From Undaria pinnatifida (lineage: Eukaryota; Sar; Phaeophyceae; Laminariales; Alariaceae): 64,000 nt of DNA. Positions within the stretch are counted from its first letter, which is position 1, and every line of letters begins with the position of its first letter. The stretch is taken from NCBI GenBank assembly GCA_012845835.1, contig JABAKD010000015.1:4478278-4542277 (forward strand), given 5' to 3'. Positions 22,330 to 34,700 of this stretch are shown one piece after another. The position numbers were made by a program, and so were the translations under genes. The notes beneath the pieces were generated by a model that searched no databases, was not told where the DNA came from, and saw only the letters and a list, made by a program, of their open reading frames with translations.

Positions 22330-25300
22330 TATATAGCTAGTTTTGTTTTGCTTTTTCCGAGCTGGCTTGGTTCGTGCATCCCTGGCCTCTCAAGATCTCC
22401 CACTTGGACACCGCCTCCTTCCGCTGCTTGCGGAACGGTCCAGCTTTGCATAGAAATATTCCTTCCCTTCTTTTTTGCACGAAGTATCATCCTACTAGGT
22501 CCCAGCCGAACTCAGCTTGGCTCATCGGCTCCGCACCGCTCAGCAGCGCAGTGCAGCGCTAGCTTAGCAGCGCAGCGCCGTGCGGTGTCGTGCGGTGCCG
22601 CGCCCTGCCGTGCGGTGCGGTACTACTGTGCGATGCTGTGCCGTGCTGTTCCGTGCTGCGCGCTTTGCTGTACTTCCTCTTCATACGTGTCAGGTAGCAT
22701 TCGAAGTATCACACCAGGTACCGGCGCTACTACGCTAGGTTTGTACGTACTACGTTGTTGAATCCAAGGTTGAATCGCAAACAAAAATGCGCTCCAAGCT
22801 CAGCCCAGCCCAGCTATAGACTAGCTCAGCAGCACAGCGCCGTACGCTGCCGCGTGGTGTCTTGCCTTGCCCAGCGGTGTGGTGCTGTGCCGTGCTGCAC
22901 TGTGCTTCTTTCGGGCATGCAGTATCAGTTATCATGCGAAGCACCAGGTACCAGGTACCGGTATATGTACGCGTGTACTCGCCATTTTTCTTTCATTTAT
23001 TTGATTGTCTTCTCTCGGTTCTCTTCTTTTTTTTTTTTTGTTCGCAAACTACCCCCGTGTACTGCCGATCAGAACGTGACATAGCCAACAAGCAAACAGC
23101 AAAGCGCTAGGCAAACAGCTCTGCGCGAGAAGCTCTTGGCATTATCAAGTCGCTAGTTGCACCAAATAAATAATGGGCCTGGTTTCGTTCTGCCCCCGTC
23201 ATACGTTGTCACATTTAATTAGTTGTACTCTTTCTTACGCGAGCCTAGCGGGCGCCTCAGCCGCCTGCCGAGCGGAGCCCTTGTACCTAGATACCGGTAT
23301 CAGATACTATCATGTGGCTGCTAGAGGCCAGAGACCACACAATCATCTCAAACGAAGCACGAAACCCGAGGTGAATGATGCCTCGACCTTGGGGATGACC
23401 GAACCAACGTGATATCTACCTGGTACTGGCAAGATCCAGCTCAACTGCAGAGAAGATATCAACAATGCCGGGAAAAACTTGAAGATAATGAAAATATTGC
23501 GAACTACACGAGCAAGGGTGGGGGGTAGACGGGCACGGTGGGCCCCAGCAAGCTACTACACGCTAAGCGTTGCAAGCGCTATTCGTTGCTACAGGAGTAC
23601 GTGCTGTGTGTGCCCTACGAGAGTACACATGACATGTTTCGAAACAAAAGCAGAATTTTAGGCCAACCGCCAAAACCACAAAAAGGGGGGGGGGGGTGGG
23701 AACATGGGGATATTTCAAGAAAGCCTGCCTGTTGACAATGAAACCTTCGCATGCGATTCTATTAATAGCTAGTCTATATTCTATATTGCGATGATGATTG
23801 TGTTTCAAACCAAGAAAGGAGAGTGCAGATGAAACCCGCGAAGGAGCGGAGACGTCAGCCTACCCGCGCCAAAGCCATGGCTTCGCGTCAGATGCTCATC
23901 GCGTGCATGTTGTTGCTTGCCGTTAGATCGCACAGCTTCTACGTGGGGCCTTCAGCAGGTCAGACTTTAGCAGTTTGAGAGTGGACGAAACTGATTCTGC
24001 AAATATGCGAACTTTGGTTAGATACTTTTGGTACCAGGTATTTGATTGTGCAGTTGATGCTGAGATGCTGCACCGCCCCGAGGCTCACTCATTAGACCTC
24101 CTGCAGCTTAACCGGGGCGGGTGCCAGTACTTATTTATGCATGGCTCTCGAGGCATGGGTACTGCTGTGGTCAGATGTGGAATCAACCCACAGCGCTGCC
24201 CTGCTGCGAAGCATACCCAAAACTCAAAAACATGTACTTCGAGTAATTAATATCGCCAGTGTTTTCCCGTCGTCGTATTTCTTACGTACGTACCGGGTAT
24301 TTCCTATCATTATCTTGAGTGCATCCGAAGTGCAACCCGCATCCCTCCTTCGAGTACGGGTACATAGCAGGTGCACCACCCTCGACGAGACGCGCGGCTG
24401 GGCCACTTTGAATGCCTGCTTGTATGAGAGAAGAGCGGGACCTCTGAGGCTACCAAGCGGTCGTGTTCTCTGTGCAAATTATGATGGAAGATTGTCAACA
24501 TGCATACATGGCGAGCAGCTGCTTTTTTAGTTTCAAGTTGGAGAGATGTTCTTCGGCCACACGTAATGGTCCTCACACACGAGTATGGTATGATACCAGG
24601 TATTAATAGCTTACTGGTATGTATGCTAGCCGGTGAGCAAGCGACACGCAAAGCAGGACTATCCATGTATCTGTCGCGGCAGGAGGCCGCATGTAAACCC
24701 GAAACTTACATACACGACTCGGCGACGGGTTACGGCAGTCGTATAATTCGAAGTATCTACAAGGGCTCCGCTCCCCGGGCGGCTGACGCCACCCGCCACA
24801 CTCGCGGAAGGAACAATACAACAAAATGTAAAGGGGGAGGAAAGAAGAGGCCCTTGGTTAGGTGCAACTCGTTGCGATTTGATAATGCCCAGACATAGTT
24901 GTGCAGAGCTGATTTTGCTCTGTGCTGTGCTGTGTGCTTGCTGGCGATCCCACGTTCTGATTGGCAGCACGAGTGTAATTTGCGATGGGGGGGGGGACAA
25001 GGAGGACTGAGAGGATAATCAATGAAGAAAGCAAAAAGACGAGTACATATACATACCGGTGCAAATTATAAATGCAATGGCTTCGCTCCGCGCGCGGCTG
25101 ACGCCGCTCGCTGCGCTCGCGCAAGGAAGAATACAACTAAACGCGAAGGGCGCAGGAAGAAGATGCCCATGATTTGGCGCAACTAACGATTTTTGGTAAT
25201 GCCAAGAGCGATACTTGCGCGAAGCTGATCGCTCTGTGCTGTGCTGTGTGCTTGTTGGTGATGTCACGTTCTGATCGCCAGTACGGGTGTTTCTGCGAAA

Positions 25301-25775
25301 AAAAAAAAGATGACCGAGGCTGGACATCACGTGAAGAAAGCGAAAAGACGAGTACACACGTACATGCCGGTCGGTACCTGGTACCGCATGGCCCCTGGTA
25401 CTGCTGTATTTCCGAAAGAAAGAACAGTGCACAGTACAGCACCGCACCGCAGGCCAAGGCGCGGCGCTGCGCTGCGCTGCTGAGCTATAGCTGGGCTAAC
25501 CTGAGCTTTAATTGACTCGGCAATTTAATACGAACAGGACCTAGTAGTACCGACTTCGAATGATACATGCATGTACGAAAGAGCAAGCACAGCAAAGCAC
25601 GCAGCACGGCACAGCATGGCACCGCATCGCACAGCCGGCCGCGGCACCGCGCGGCGCTGCGTTGCTGAGCTACGAGCAGCGCTGCGGTCGCTGCTGAGCT
25701 GAGCTGAGCTGATGAGCCAAGCTAAACTCAGCTGGGACCTGGTATGACAATCCTACCACATGCACGAAAGAGTAA
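22330..25775. repeat. 3.4-kb foldback surrounding an exon
   Basis: The plus-strand segment 22330-23300 reappears in reverse at 24740-25775. Matching landmarks are the GCCGTGCGGTG-rich tract (22560-22660, reversed at 25600-25700), GATCAGAACGTGACAT (23068, reversed at 25262), TGATAATGCC/GGCATTATCA and the AGCTATAGCTGG block. On the right arm one portion is itself duplicated (24740-25000 and 25060-25290). Exon 1 of the phosphatidate cytidylyltransferase sits in the unique loop. The arms are diverged with indels, so this is not a recent palindrome. Confidence 0.7.
23829..23958 (+). CDS. cdsA: cdsA exon 1: signal and transit peptide start
   Basis: Two in-frame ATGs (23829 and 23877) are possible starts. 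The second has the better context (GCCATGG) and begins MASRQMLIACMLLLAVRSHS, a typical signal peptide. The following Phe corresponds to the conserved Phe of the ASAFAP-type motif. The exon ends CAGCAG before GTCAGA in phase 1 and joins the frame of exon 2 without a gap. It is too short to appear as a long open frame. Confidence 0.65.
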
Positions 25776-28700
25776 GCGCAGCCAGCACGCAGCACGTCAC
25801 AGCACGGCACAACACGGCACCAGCCTGCTGCCTGGTCTCTTTACTTATCGTACTGCTGTTTCTACGACGGCGGTGTCCATGCCGACGTCATCACCTCAAT
25901 AACCCTCTAAGGTACCCAAACGAAAACAGAAGAGGGCAAGCCAAAAAATAGGGACGAAGGGGTGAAAGGGAAAAACTGGTTCAGCGAGAACGAGCATGCC
26001 CGCGTACCTCAGTATCGGTCGGCACTGCCCCCCTGAGGAAATGGAGCAGGCAATCTAGTCGTGGTTTGAAGTTCCGTAGACAGGTTCTACCTACTAGTCG
26101 GCCTGGCGCCTTGCTACCCTGTCTGCCGTCTTCGTCTTGCTTTCTTCAATGTCCCTACTCCCCCCCCCCCCCCTTCGGCTTTGGGCGCCATGCATCCGGG
26201 CTGCGCGGCGCTCCGAGCTCTTTTTTGCCTCCTCTACGTGCCACCTGGCCATGAACTGTTCGGCTGCTTCGAGGACCCCCCGGTACCAGTTGCCCGCCTT
26301 CTTTGCTGCATGGATCCACAGTACGGTTTGAACTCCAAGCTGCAGCGGGGAGTTTCAGTGAAGCCTCCGGTGGATCGAAAAACGGCGAGGTCGTCTCTCA
26401 GGGTTCTGAGCTAGTTGTTCGGTGGCCCACCTGGTCCCGAGTTTTCCCACCAGCTATCTGCGCAAGCATCTGGTATGTGTGATTCCTCGTGAGTGCCAGG
26501 TATAAACTCCACCAGCTTAAACCGAAAAAAATACGCTCGAGTTTCAGGCGTTCAGACGTTGCTCGTAGTTATAATGCACTCGCACAGATATTGACAGGGT
26601 AGTACGCACAACCACAACCACAACAAAAATACCAACAACAATACCACCAACTCCACCACTATTATGACGTCACCGACAACAACACAACGCCAACACCAAC
26701 AATACCACCAGCATCACCGCCACCAACACAACAGCAATACCACCAACCACACCACCAATAACACCACAACACCAACACCAACGATACCAACACCCACAAT
26801 ACCACCACCACCAACAAACCAACTCCAAAATCAGTAATACCGCCGCCACCGCTGCCACCACCACCACCACCAACAGCACAACACCAACACCAACAACACC
26901 AACCCTCCCCCGTCAACCCCTCCCTTGTTTCCCGTCACACCAGCCCCCCGTGCCGGACATCGAAACCAGAACGCTTTCGGGCAACAGCTTCGAGCCTCAA
27001 CAACGCCACCACCACCACTTCGTGGCGTCGGCGCCTTCTCAAAGGGCGCGGGTGCTAAAACCACCGCTCGCACTACCACCACCGCATCGTCCGCTCAATG
27101 TCGACAACCGTGTCGACCGCTCCAATCCGCCACCTCCTCATATTCCTCCCCCTCCTCTGCTGCTACCAAGGCCCTCTCCAGCGTGGCTCGGTGGGGAGCA
27201 TCGCTGTCCCCTCGGCGACGACAGCAGCGACAGCGCGTGAAAGTGGCGTTATTGTTGGCGGCCTCTGACGGCGCTACGGACGTTGGCGATGCCGGTGGTA
27301 GCGGTGACGTTGTTGGCGGTGACGACGCGCTTGGTGGTGGACACCCGGCGACGGATGCGTCCAATTCCCTTGATAGTAGTGCTGATGTGGCGGTTGCGGC
27401 GGGGGTGGCGGCGGCAGCGGCGTTGGAAGCGGAGGCGGAGGCGGAGGGGGGGGAAGGGGTAGCTGCTGCGGTTGTTTCTACGCCCCCCTCCACGGCGAGG
27501 ACAGGCGATTTTGTGAGCAAGGAGCACTCTAGGGCGGGGCCTTTTAAGGCCGTTTTACTCTACTTTGACTACGTACGGTGGTTGTGGAGCGCTACCGATA
27601 AGGCGCGCTTGGACCGGGAGCAGGCAGGAGGGCAGGTGTCGGAGCGGGTGAAGGTGCGCTTTTGATACACATACACATATACATACGAAACCAAAAGTCG
27701 GCTTGCACAAAAGGAGTATTTCTTGTTCCTGAGGAAATGGGGACAACGCGCTGCCGCCGCCGCTCCCGGCGCAGTCCGACGTTTTTGTTGTTTTTGTTGG
27801 TTACCTGGTAGGTACTGACAACATTCGGTTGTTTGTTTGGCTTATTTTTCGGGGGGGCGTCGGCATTGCTACCGCGGCCGCCACCACCACCACAAACCGA
27901 CTTTGAAGTATGGCTCTGGAGTTGCTACCGATAAGGCGTGGTTGGACCGGGAGCAGGCGGGAGGGCAGGTGGCGGAGCGGGCTCATCTTTGATGATACAC
28001 ATACGCAACATCTCATAACGGAAAATATCACCCGTAGGACAATACGATATTGAAGATGCATATTGACCGGTCAATGCGTGCGCTATTTTCGTATCGATTG
28101 GTATTGACAACATCAGCACTGTGCCGAACAACATGTCGATACGAATTGGTGGACGCAAAACGTCATGCCACCCAAACATCGATGTGCACAGCAATCGCCA
28201 ATCTTCTTACCACACGGATCTTGATATCTCTTGATGCACGCAATGCCATGAACGGCCAAATGTCGATATGAATTGATCAAACCAACATTTTTGCGGTGCA
28301 CCTATCGATATGATATTGGTGTTACTATACGCTTCAGGGTCAAATATCGGTATGCATTGTCACCATCAAAGTCTGCGTTTTGCGCGTATCGATACGTGTT
28401 GTTTCGCCTAGTACTGATGCATAGTGACCATTTCAATGCGTTGACCGCCCACGTATCGATATGTAGGTATTGTTTTATCCAATATGTGATTTTTTTTCGC
28501 CAAGTGTACCGTTCTTTTTTATGCATATTCGCTCTCTCTTGCAGCACATTTTATTAGCGCCTCGATATGTGGTGATGTGTGCCTAAAAATCGGCAACCTG
28601 ACGTCACTATGTTCTTCGTTGGCACGTGAGTTTTGGTGGAGTGGCACACAAGTATGGACATGTTGTGAAGCCGAAAAAGTCCGACAAGCGCTTGCAAGAA

Positions 28701-31700
28701 GAAAGGCGAAGAGTTTCACGCCGAATACAGCACAGCGATATCACGGTGCCAAAATTTTGGTGACGCACCTGAACAACCTTCAACGACAAAACATTTAAAA
28801 CATACACCTAACGCTGGGCGGTCGGCGCCCAGCCACAGCTTTCCTCGTGACGTCAATCTCGAATGCACAAGCTCAGGCCAGCCGCCCCCTTCCCATCCCC
28901 TCCCTGCGGAACGACAAGCGCTGAGCCATGGACCAAGAAAAACGGATTCTCTGCGACCGCCCGCAACGAAGACAAGCACGCTCCCCGTACTCTTAAAACC
29001 TGACACGATGAGCGGGGTGCGGTGCTGGGCTACCGTCCTGACGTACCCCGCTTGAAAACAAAGTATTGATTCTTCGGAAAACATCTCTACCCCGGCACAG
29101 AAACTCCAACCGTAAAAATCTCATGGCACATCTCCATGTGAATCCCCCCCCTAGCGCCCTGAACCTCCGGACTGCGGGTCGGCAGCTACCCACGCAGGGT
29201 CGACCGCATCGTCGTCTTCGTCGGAGTGTTGTTCCTCCGCGTAGTCCATAACCTGAACTTCGTGCAGCAGTGCCGGGTCCTTGAACCGTTTCGGGAGAGC
29301 ATTCTGCACAGCGTCATCGGCGAGTTGGGGGATGTCGGATGGGATGCTGTCGTACTGCGCTCGCAAATAGAAACACATCTCCAACTGAGCGGGGTCGAGG
29401 GAGCCGCGTTTGCCGGGCATGAAAAAGTCCGCGATGCAGAAGTCTCGCTCCATGAGACCCGCGGAGGCCGGCACACCGTAGACGGCCTGCGCGACGGCTC
29501 GAAGGGCTACAGGGTGTCGTTTGCCATGAAGCCGCCAGTACTCAGCGGCGTCCATCTCCCTTTGCTCCTTAGTGAACTGCACGTCCGAGCGGAAACGGAG
29601 GACAAGGAATTACGCAACAAGGAAGAATACCAGCGCTATACATGGATCAGAACGAAGAGCAGGCCAACCGAATCAAACGTGGAGGGTTCAGTGTACACGA
29701 TCACAACGCACCGATCGCTCTTACAAATCCCACTGATCAAGTCGGCAACGGCTGACCTCCGCGCAGCAAGAAGACACGAGTTCGGCCTTGCCTTCGACAA
29801 GACCGGAAACGAACCAAACTGCCTTGTTCATTCACCTTCATCGCCATCCAGTCATTGAGAAGGGAGTTCGCTTTCTCCATGGCGTCGCGGTCGACGGGAG
29901 GGAGAGGCTCCTGGTCGTCGTCGCTGTCGTCCCAGAAACCAGCACCATGCAGCGTTTCAGTGGTGTGGTGGCTTGAGACGGAGTCACCCCCCCCCGTAGC
30001 AGAGCCACCCCCCTCCGTAGCAGAGCCACCCTCCTCCGTGGCAGAGCCACCCCCCTCCGTAGCAGGGCCACCCCGCCTTAGTTCTTGCCCGCTTCGCCGC
30101 CGGTGTGTCGACGATGGCAGTGGCAGCCTCTGCCGCCTTCTTGTCCCGGACTCTCTTCTCCTTCACAGCGTCGGTCAGGAGGCTGTGAACTTCGGCTCTT
30201 ATCTTCGTCTTGATTTCGAAAGCGGAAGCCAGGGCAACGCCAACAGCGGCGGTTGAGGCAAGCAGCGAATCGACGTACTTCAACCTTCGCGAGCCCGGAC
30301 ACAGAAACATCGTTCGATCGAAGGCATGGGAGCGGTTCACCAGGTTCTTCCCGTAGCGCGGCAGGAACCGCGTCGCGAATGGGACTCGGAACGCATCGCG
30401 AGTCTCGCGGCCGGTTTCTGTGAGTTGCTGGTGAGGTCGACGGGAGATCGATGTGCCGCTTTCCGCGCCGACGGATGCGACATGCACAATCTTGAGTGGT
30501 TTGTTGGGCTCGAGAGTGTCGGTTAGCAAAAAGAAGAGCCGCCTCAAGGCCCCTTGACCAGTTGGCTCCAAGCTCTTCTGGCAGTATAAGATGTTGTCGT
30601 TGACCACCTTTACGATGCTATACACCTCCTCGAGCTGGCAAGGGCACAGGGACAGATGTGGGAACAACAATCGGGGCAGGGCGAGAGGGGTCAATTATGG
30701 ACGGTGGTGGTCATCACACCACCCCTACAATGCAGGAAATGGACGGCCCCATGAGGTGGTCTCGATAGGAATGAACCGCGCATCACGTGTGGCACATGCT
30801 TGCCAAGCAAGTTTCGTGCTCAAGTGCTTCACTTCAAGCGAACACTGGTCCGGCAGTGTGGTCACATTTTCACATCATCTTCTCTCGTGATCTCTCCCCC
30901 CCCATGCGAAATTTGAACGCAGCAGACGGAAAATATTGTTCCAGTTTTTTTTTATTAAAGTTCACCGGGAGAATAGCAAGCAGCCACCTTGCATATATAT
31001 CGCGAAACTTATGGGATGCTGTGAGCTTTCACTGTCATGTGCGAGTACTTGCCGAAAACATGAACCGCTACCTGCAGGGACCTGCTCCATACAGGTACCT
31101 CTACACTTCTGGAACACTCTTTTGAACCTCTTGGATAGAAAGAGAAGACACGAGAAAATCCCCACCTCACCTCGTTCCTCTTGCCCGTCAAAGGAAAAAC
31201 CGTGCTGCAGATCATGTACACCCCGAGCGCGTCCCATCTCTGCAGCACGCGCAGCAACATGAAGCAGATGTTGACCCAGCGCTGAGCAACAGCTTGCGTG
31301 AGCTTCGCTTTCGAGCATTTTCCACCCGTGGCTTCCTCGACCGCGTCTTCCAAACGGATCCGCGACGAAAAACGCAAGAGAACAACACGAAAATAGGCAG
31401 CACGAAAACCATGACTGCCCCGGAATTTGTGACAGAGGTGCTACGGTGGTTGTCACAAGCGGAAAAATCACACCCAACTTCCGGACATCCGAGTTACATG
31501 CTAGGAGGGTGGAGGGTGGCGTGATGGGCAAAAAATATCTCTTCGAGGAACAAGTCCGGCATGGGTCCTGCCCCGCGGGTGTGCGTTGGGTGTTGGGTAC
31601 TCGGAATACTGTTCAACCAAAATCCAGACTGTCCAGCATCCACCACAAAAACACTCCATGTACCACACACGACGAAACCTCTTGAGCTATATCTTGAAGG

Positions 31701-34700
31701 AAACGGTTGGCCATCTCGACGACCTTCTTGCAAAGCTCCAATAAGCAGCGGCAGAGTAGGTTCTTCGAGGCTTATTTCGTCTGGGACATGCCGGTGCCGT
31801 CGATGGTGGCACGGTTGGACACGTGAGGGATGCACCACTCACGATCAAACGCCTCACCGACCCCAGTCCGGACGTCACCTCCGGCGTCAGTAACGGCGCC
31901 AGCGATGTCCTTCTCATGCAGGCCATTCTGGGCCAGGACTTGGCGAACCCACAGCATGACCGCTTGGCCGGTGACCTTCCCGGGGCTTGGAGCAGGTCGA
32001 AAATGCTTCACGGCCAGCAGCATGGTCTGGACGATGCCCTTCGCGTCCATGTAGAAGATGCGTATACCTGCCACAAGAAGCAATTCCTAAGCAAGATAAC
32101 AAGAGGGAGGTGGAATGTGGGCACACAATTGGATCACGTCACAGCTCTGAAAGAGGCGCAGGGTGAGCAACCTCAACTATTTTGAAACGGCCTACACATG
32201 TTTTTTAAGGGTCCCAAGTCGGGGATGGTACGCGCGTCCGCAGCGGATTCCACGACCAAAAGGGGAATGCATGAGGCGGTACGTGCGGACACGCTGTTGT
32301 TTTGGTGGCTGCAGATCAGCGCCCGATGTCAGACAAGTTTATTTTCCCGGTCGATTGTCGCCAGCAACCGTTTCTACGTCGAATATGAAGCAGAAAAAAA
32401 ACCCAAGGGATTAATTGACGCAGATAGGTGCGTGATCGTGTTCTGTGGTATGTTTGGGAGGAGTTGTTTTGTTTCATGGGTCCCCGTACGTTTGTTTCTT
32501 TGTTTCGCGCTGTTGGTGGAGAGAGTTGCGCTTGTCGGACGGCAAAAAAAAAATCGTAAACCCTCACTTCCTAGAACAATACAGCACACTGCGAGCGATG
32601 TTTCAGAGTGTGTTCTTGCCGCGTGTTTTGACCTTTTCATTCACGAAAGCACCCAAAATAGCATGTAGCTCAGCGACACAAAACGAAACCTCACCGATGT
32701 ACTTGTCCCCGGAGACTTTGCTAGTCCAAAGGTCAGTGTTGGTGTAGACAATCGGGAGGAGAGCAGCGCTGATCTTTTTCCGGAGGTTGATGGTGATGAC
32801 ACGAGTAGTCGCAGCGTACAGCTCCACGACGTGCCTCTTGATCTGGTTAGCGGGGCAAGAATCGCGGGTGAGAGGGGCCGCACGGAATGGATAACGTTAG
32901 AGGTACAGTACATTGTAGTTTCTTCGGATGTTCGGATCAAGTGATACAATCCTTGCCACCTGGAACCTGGCGACTTCGAGGCGGCGATGTGTGCAACGAA
33001 TGTTGCTACGTTGGCCTCCAGAGAGTATAGTGACGGCATGCAGTCCTTTCATCCTTCGCGGGGGTAGTAGCTGTTCAAACCAAGAACGGTGGATGTTCAA
33101 ATGCATCATTTTTGGTTTGTGAAAACAACGCGTGCTGCGTAGTCGCCTTTCGTGAGGATGATGCTTCAAACCCCACCCATCCGAGAGCGGCAACAAAGGG
33201 TGGGGATGGAAACTCTGCTTACCCCGAAAATCATTCTGTGTGAGAATAACGCGTCATTTATTGTCAAGTCGATACGAAAACGGTTTGTATTTGAAATTGA
33301 ATCAAACGCTGTGGTGTATTTGTTCTCAATCCAAACTTCGCACTCATTGCGTCCCAACCCGCCCCACAAAAAACATCGAGAAACACATCCCGAAACAAAT
33401 GCAGAATCAAAAACGATCAAGACCAAAACCAAAAGAAAAGAAAAAAACGCGCATCTCGCTCTCTCACTTCGTAAACCCTCCCTTCACAAAACAACACTAG
33501 ACACTGCAAGCCATTTGTGTACTTTAGTGAGTGTTGCCATGTTTTATTATTTCGGATTTCATAATGAAAAACACACACGCACAAGGAAGCAAGAGGGACG
33601 AGTCTCGACGTCCCACCTCAACATATCGGCGACACCCACAATGTACTGATAGTTGCAAGCATTACCATGTTGGCAAACGCAATACGTATCGATGACTCAT
33701 TTGACGTTGTATTGCGGCCAGCAAATATTTTGAATGCCGCAATACTGCACATATTACTCCAACAATATGAATTGGCACCTGATTCCTTTCACATGTTGAG
33801 AAACCACTATCGTATTGGAATATTGATTGGAAGATACTGATACGAACGATGTATGCACAATGCATCCCAAGCAGAAAATAATGATAATCCAATACACACC
33901 GGCGATATTGATCATGCTGTTGGCGTTACCACAATTCATATCGATACTCCTCGGACTCAGCGGCTGTTGGTGGCAATACGTATCGAACCATCCATTTTAC
34001 ACATATTGACGTGTCCAATATGGTAGTGGTGTAGATATTGTCCAGGGTATAAAATACACGAGGTCGAAAAGGCACCCCACCCTGGGATGCAGCAGCATGT
34101 TGCTTGTAGATCTTCCCCCCGCACCCGATCCTGGTGCCAACAAACCACCACAAGGCGATCATGAGCAACTGCGCCAACGACGGCCAATCGGCGGGAGGTG
34201 GCAGCAGCAGCGGTGGCAACGCGCCGGCATCCACCCAGCAGACAGCGCTGTCCGGCTTTGTTAGCCAGGGTGATGGTGAGGTTTCTGAGAGGCCAAGAAA
34301 TCGGATTGCAGCGAACCTGAATTTCCCGAGCAGCGTTCCGGCGGACGTGAAGGACGCCGTTCTCCGCTACGCTCCTCCACAAGGTGTAATGATCGCGGAC
34401 ATACCCAACGTGAAAGGAAAGCCTAGCTTCACAGCTTTCTACGGAGTGAGGCTGGAGTACAAGCCCGAGGACGGGGAGAAGTTGGAACCAGTTAGGAAGC
34501 AGGTGTACGCCTGCCTCGCAAGCCAGGGGTGCCGCACCACGGCGAAAACCTTGAAAATTTCCTCGGGTTCTACAGCGTCCAAAAGCACATCGGTAGCATG
34601 ATGTTTTTCGTGCTTGCAACGTACTCCGTACTTCGTTAGAAATAGTGCCGTTCATCATGCATGTCATACATGTTCTTGCATGCATGTGGTTTTGACTGCT

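Noticed and set aside
22550-22700. Ribosomal or small structured RNA
   Set aside because: The GCCGTGC-rich tract folds readily, but it is part of the foldback arm and shows no known RNA family motif.
26662-27082. Val/Trp/Cys-rich minus-strand proteins
   Set aside because: Products of the (ACC/CAA)n tract in intron 1; composition explains the open frames.
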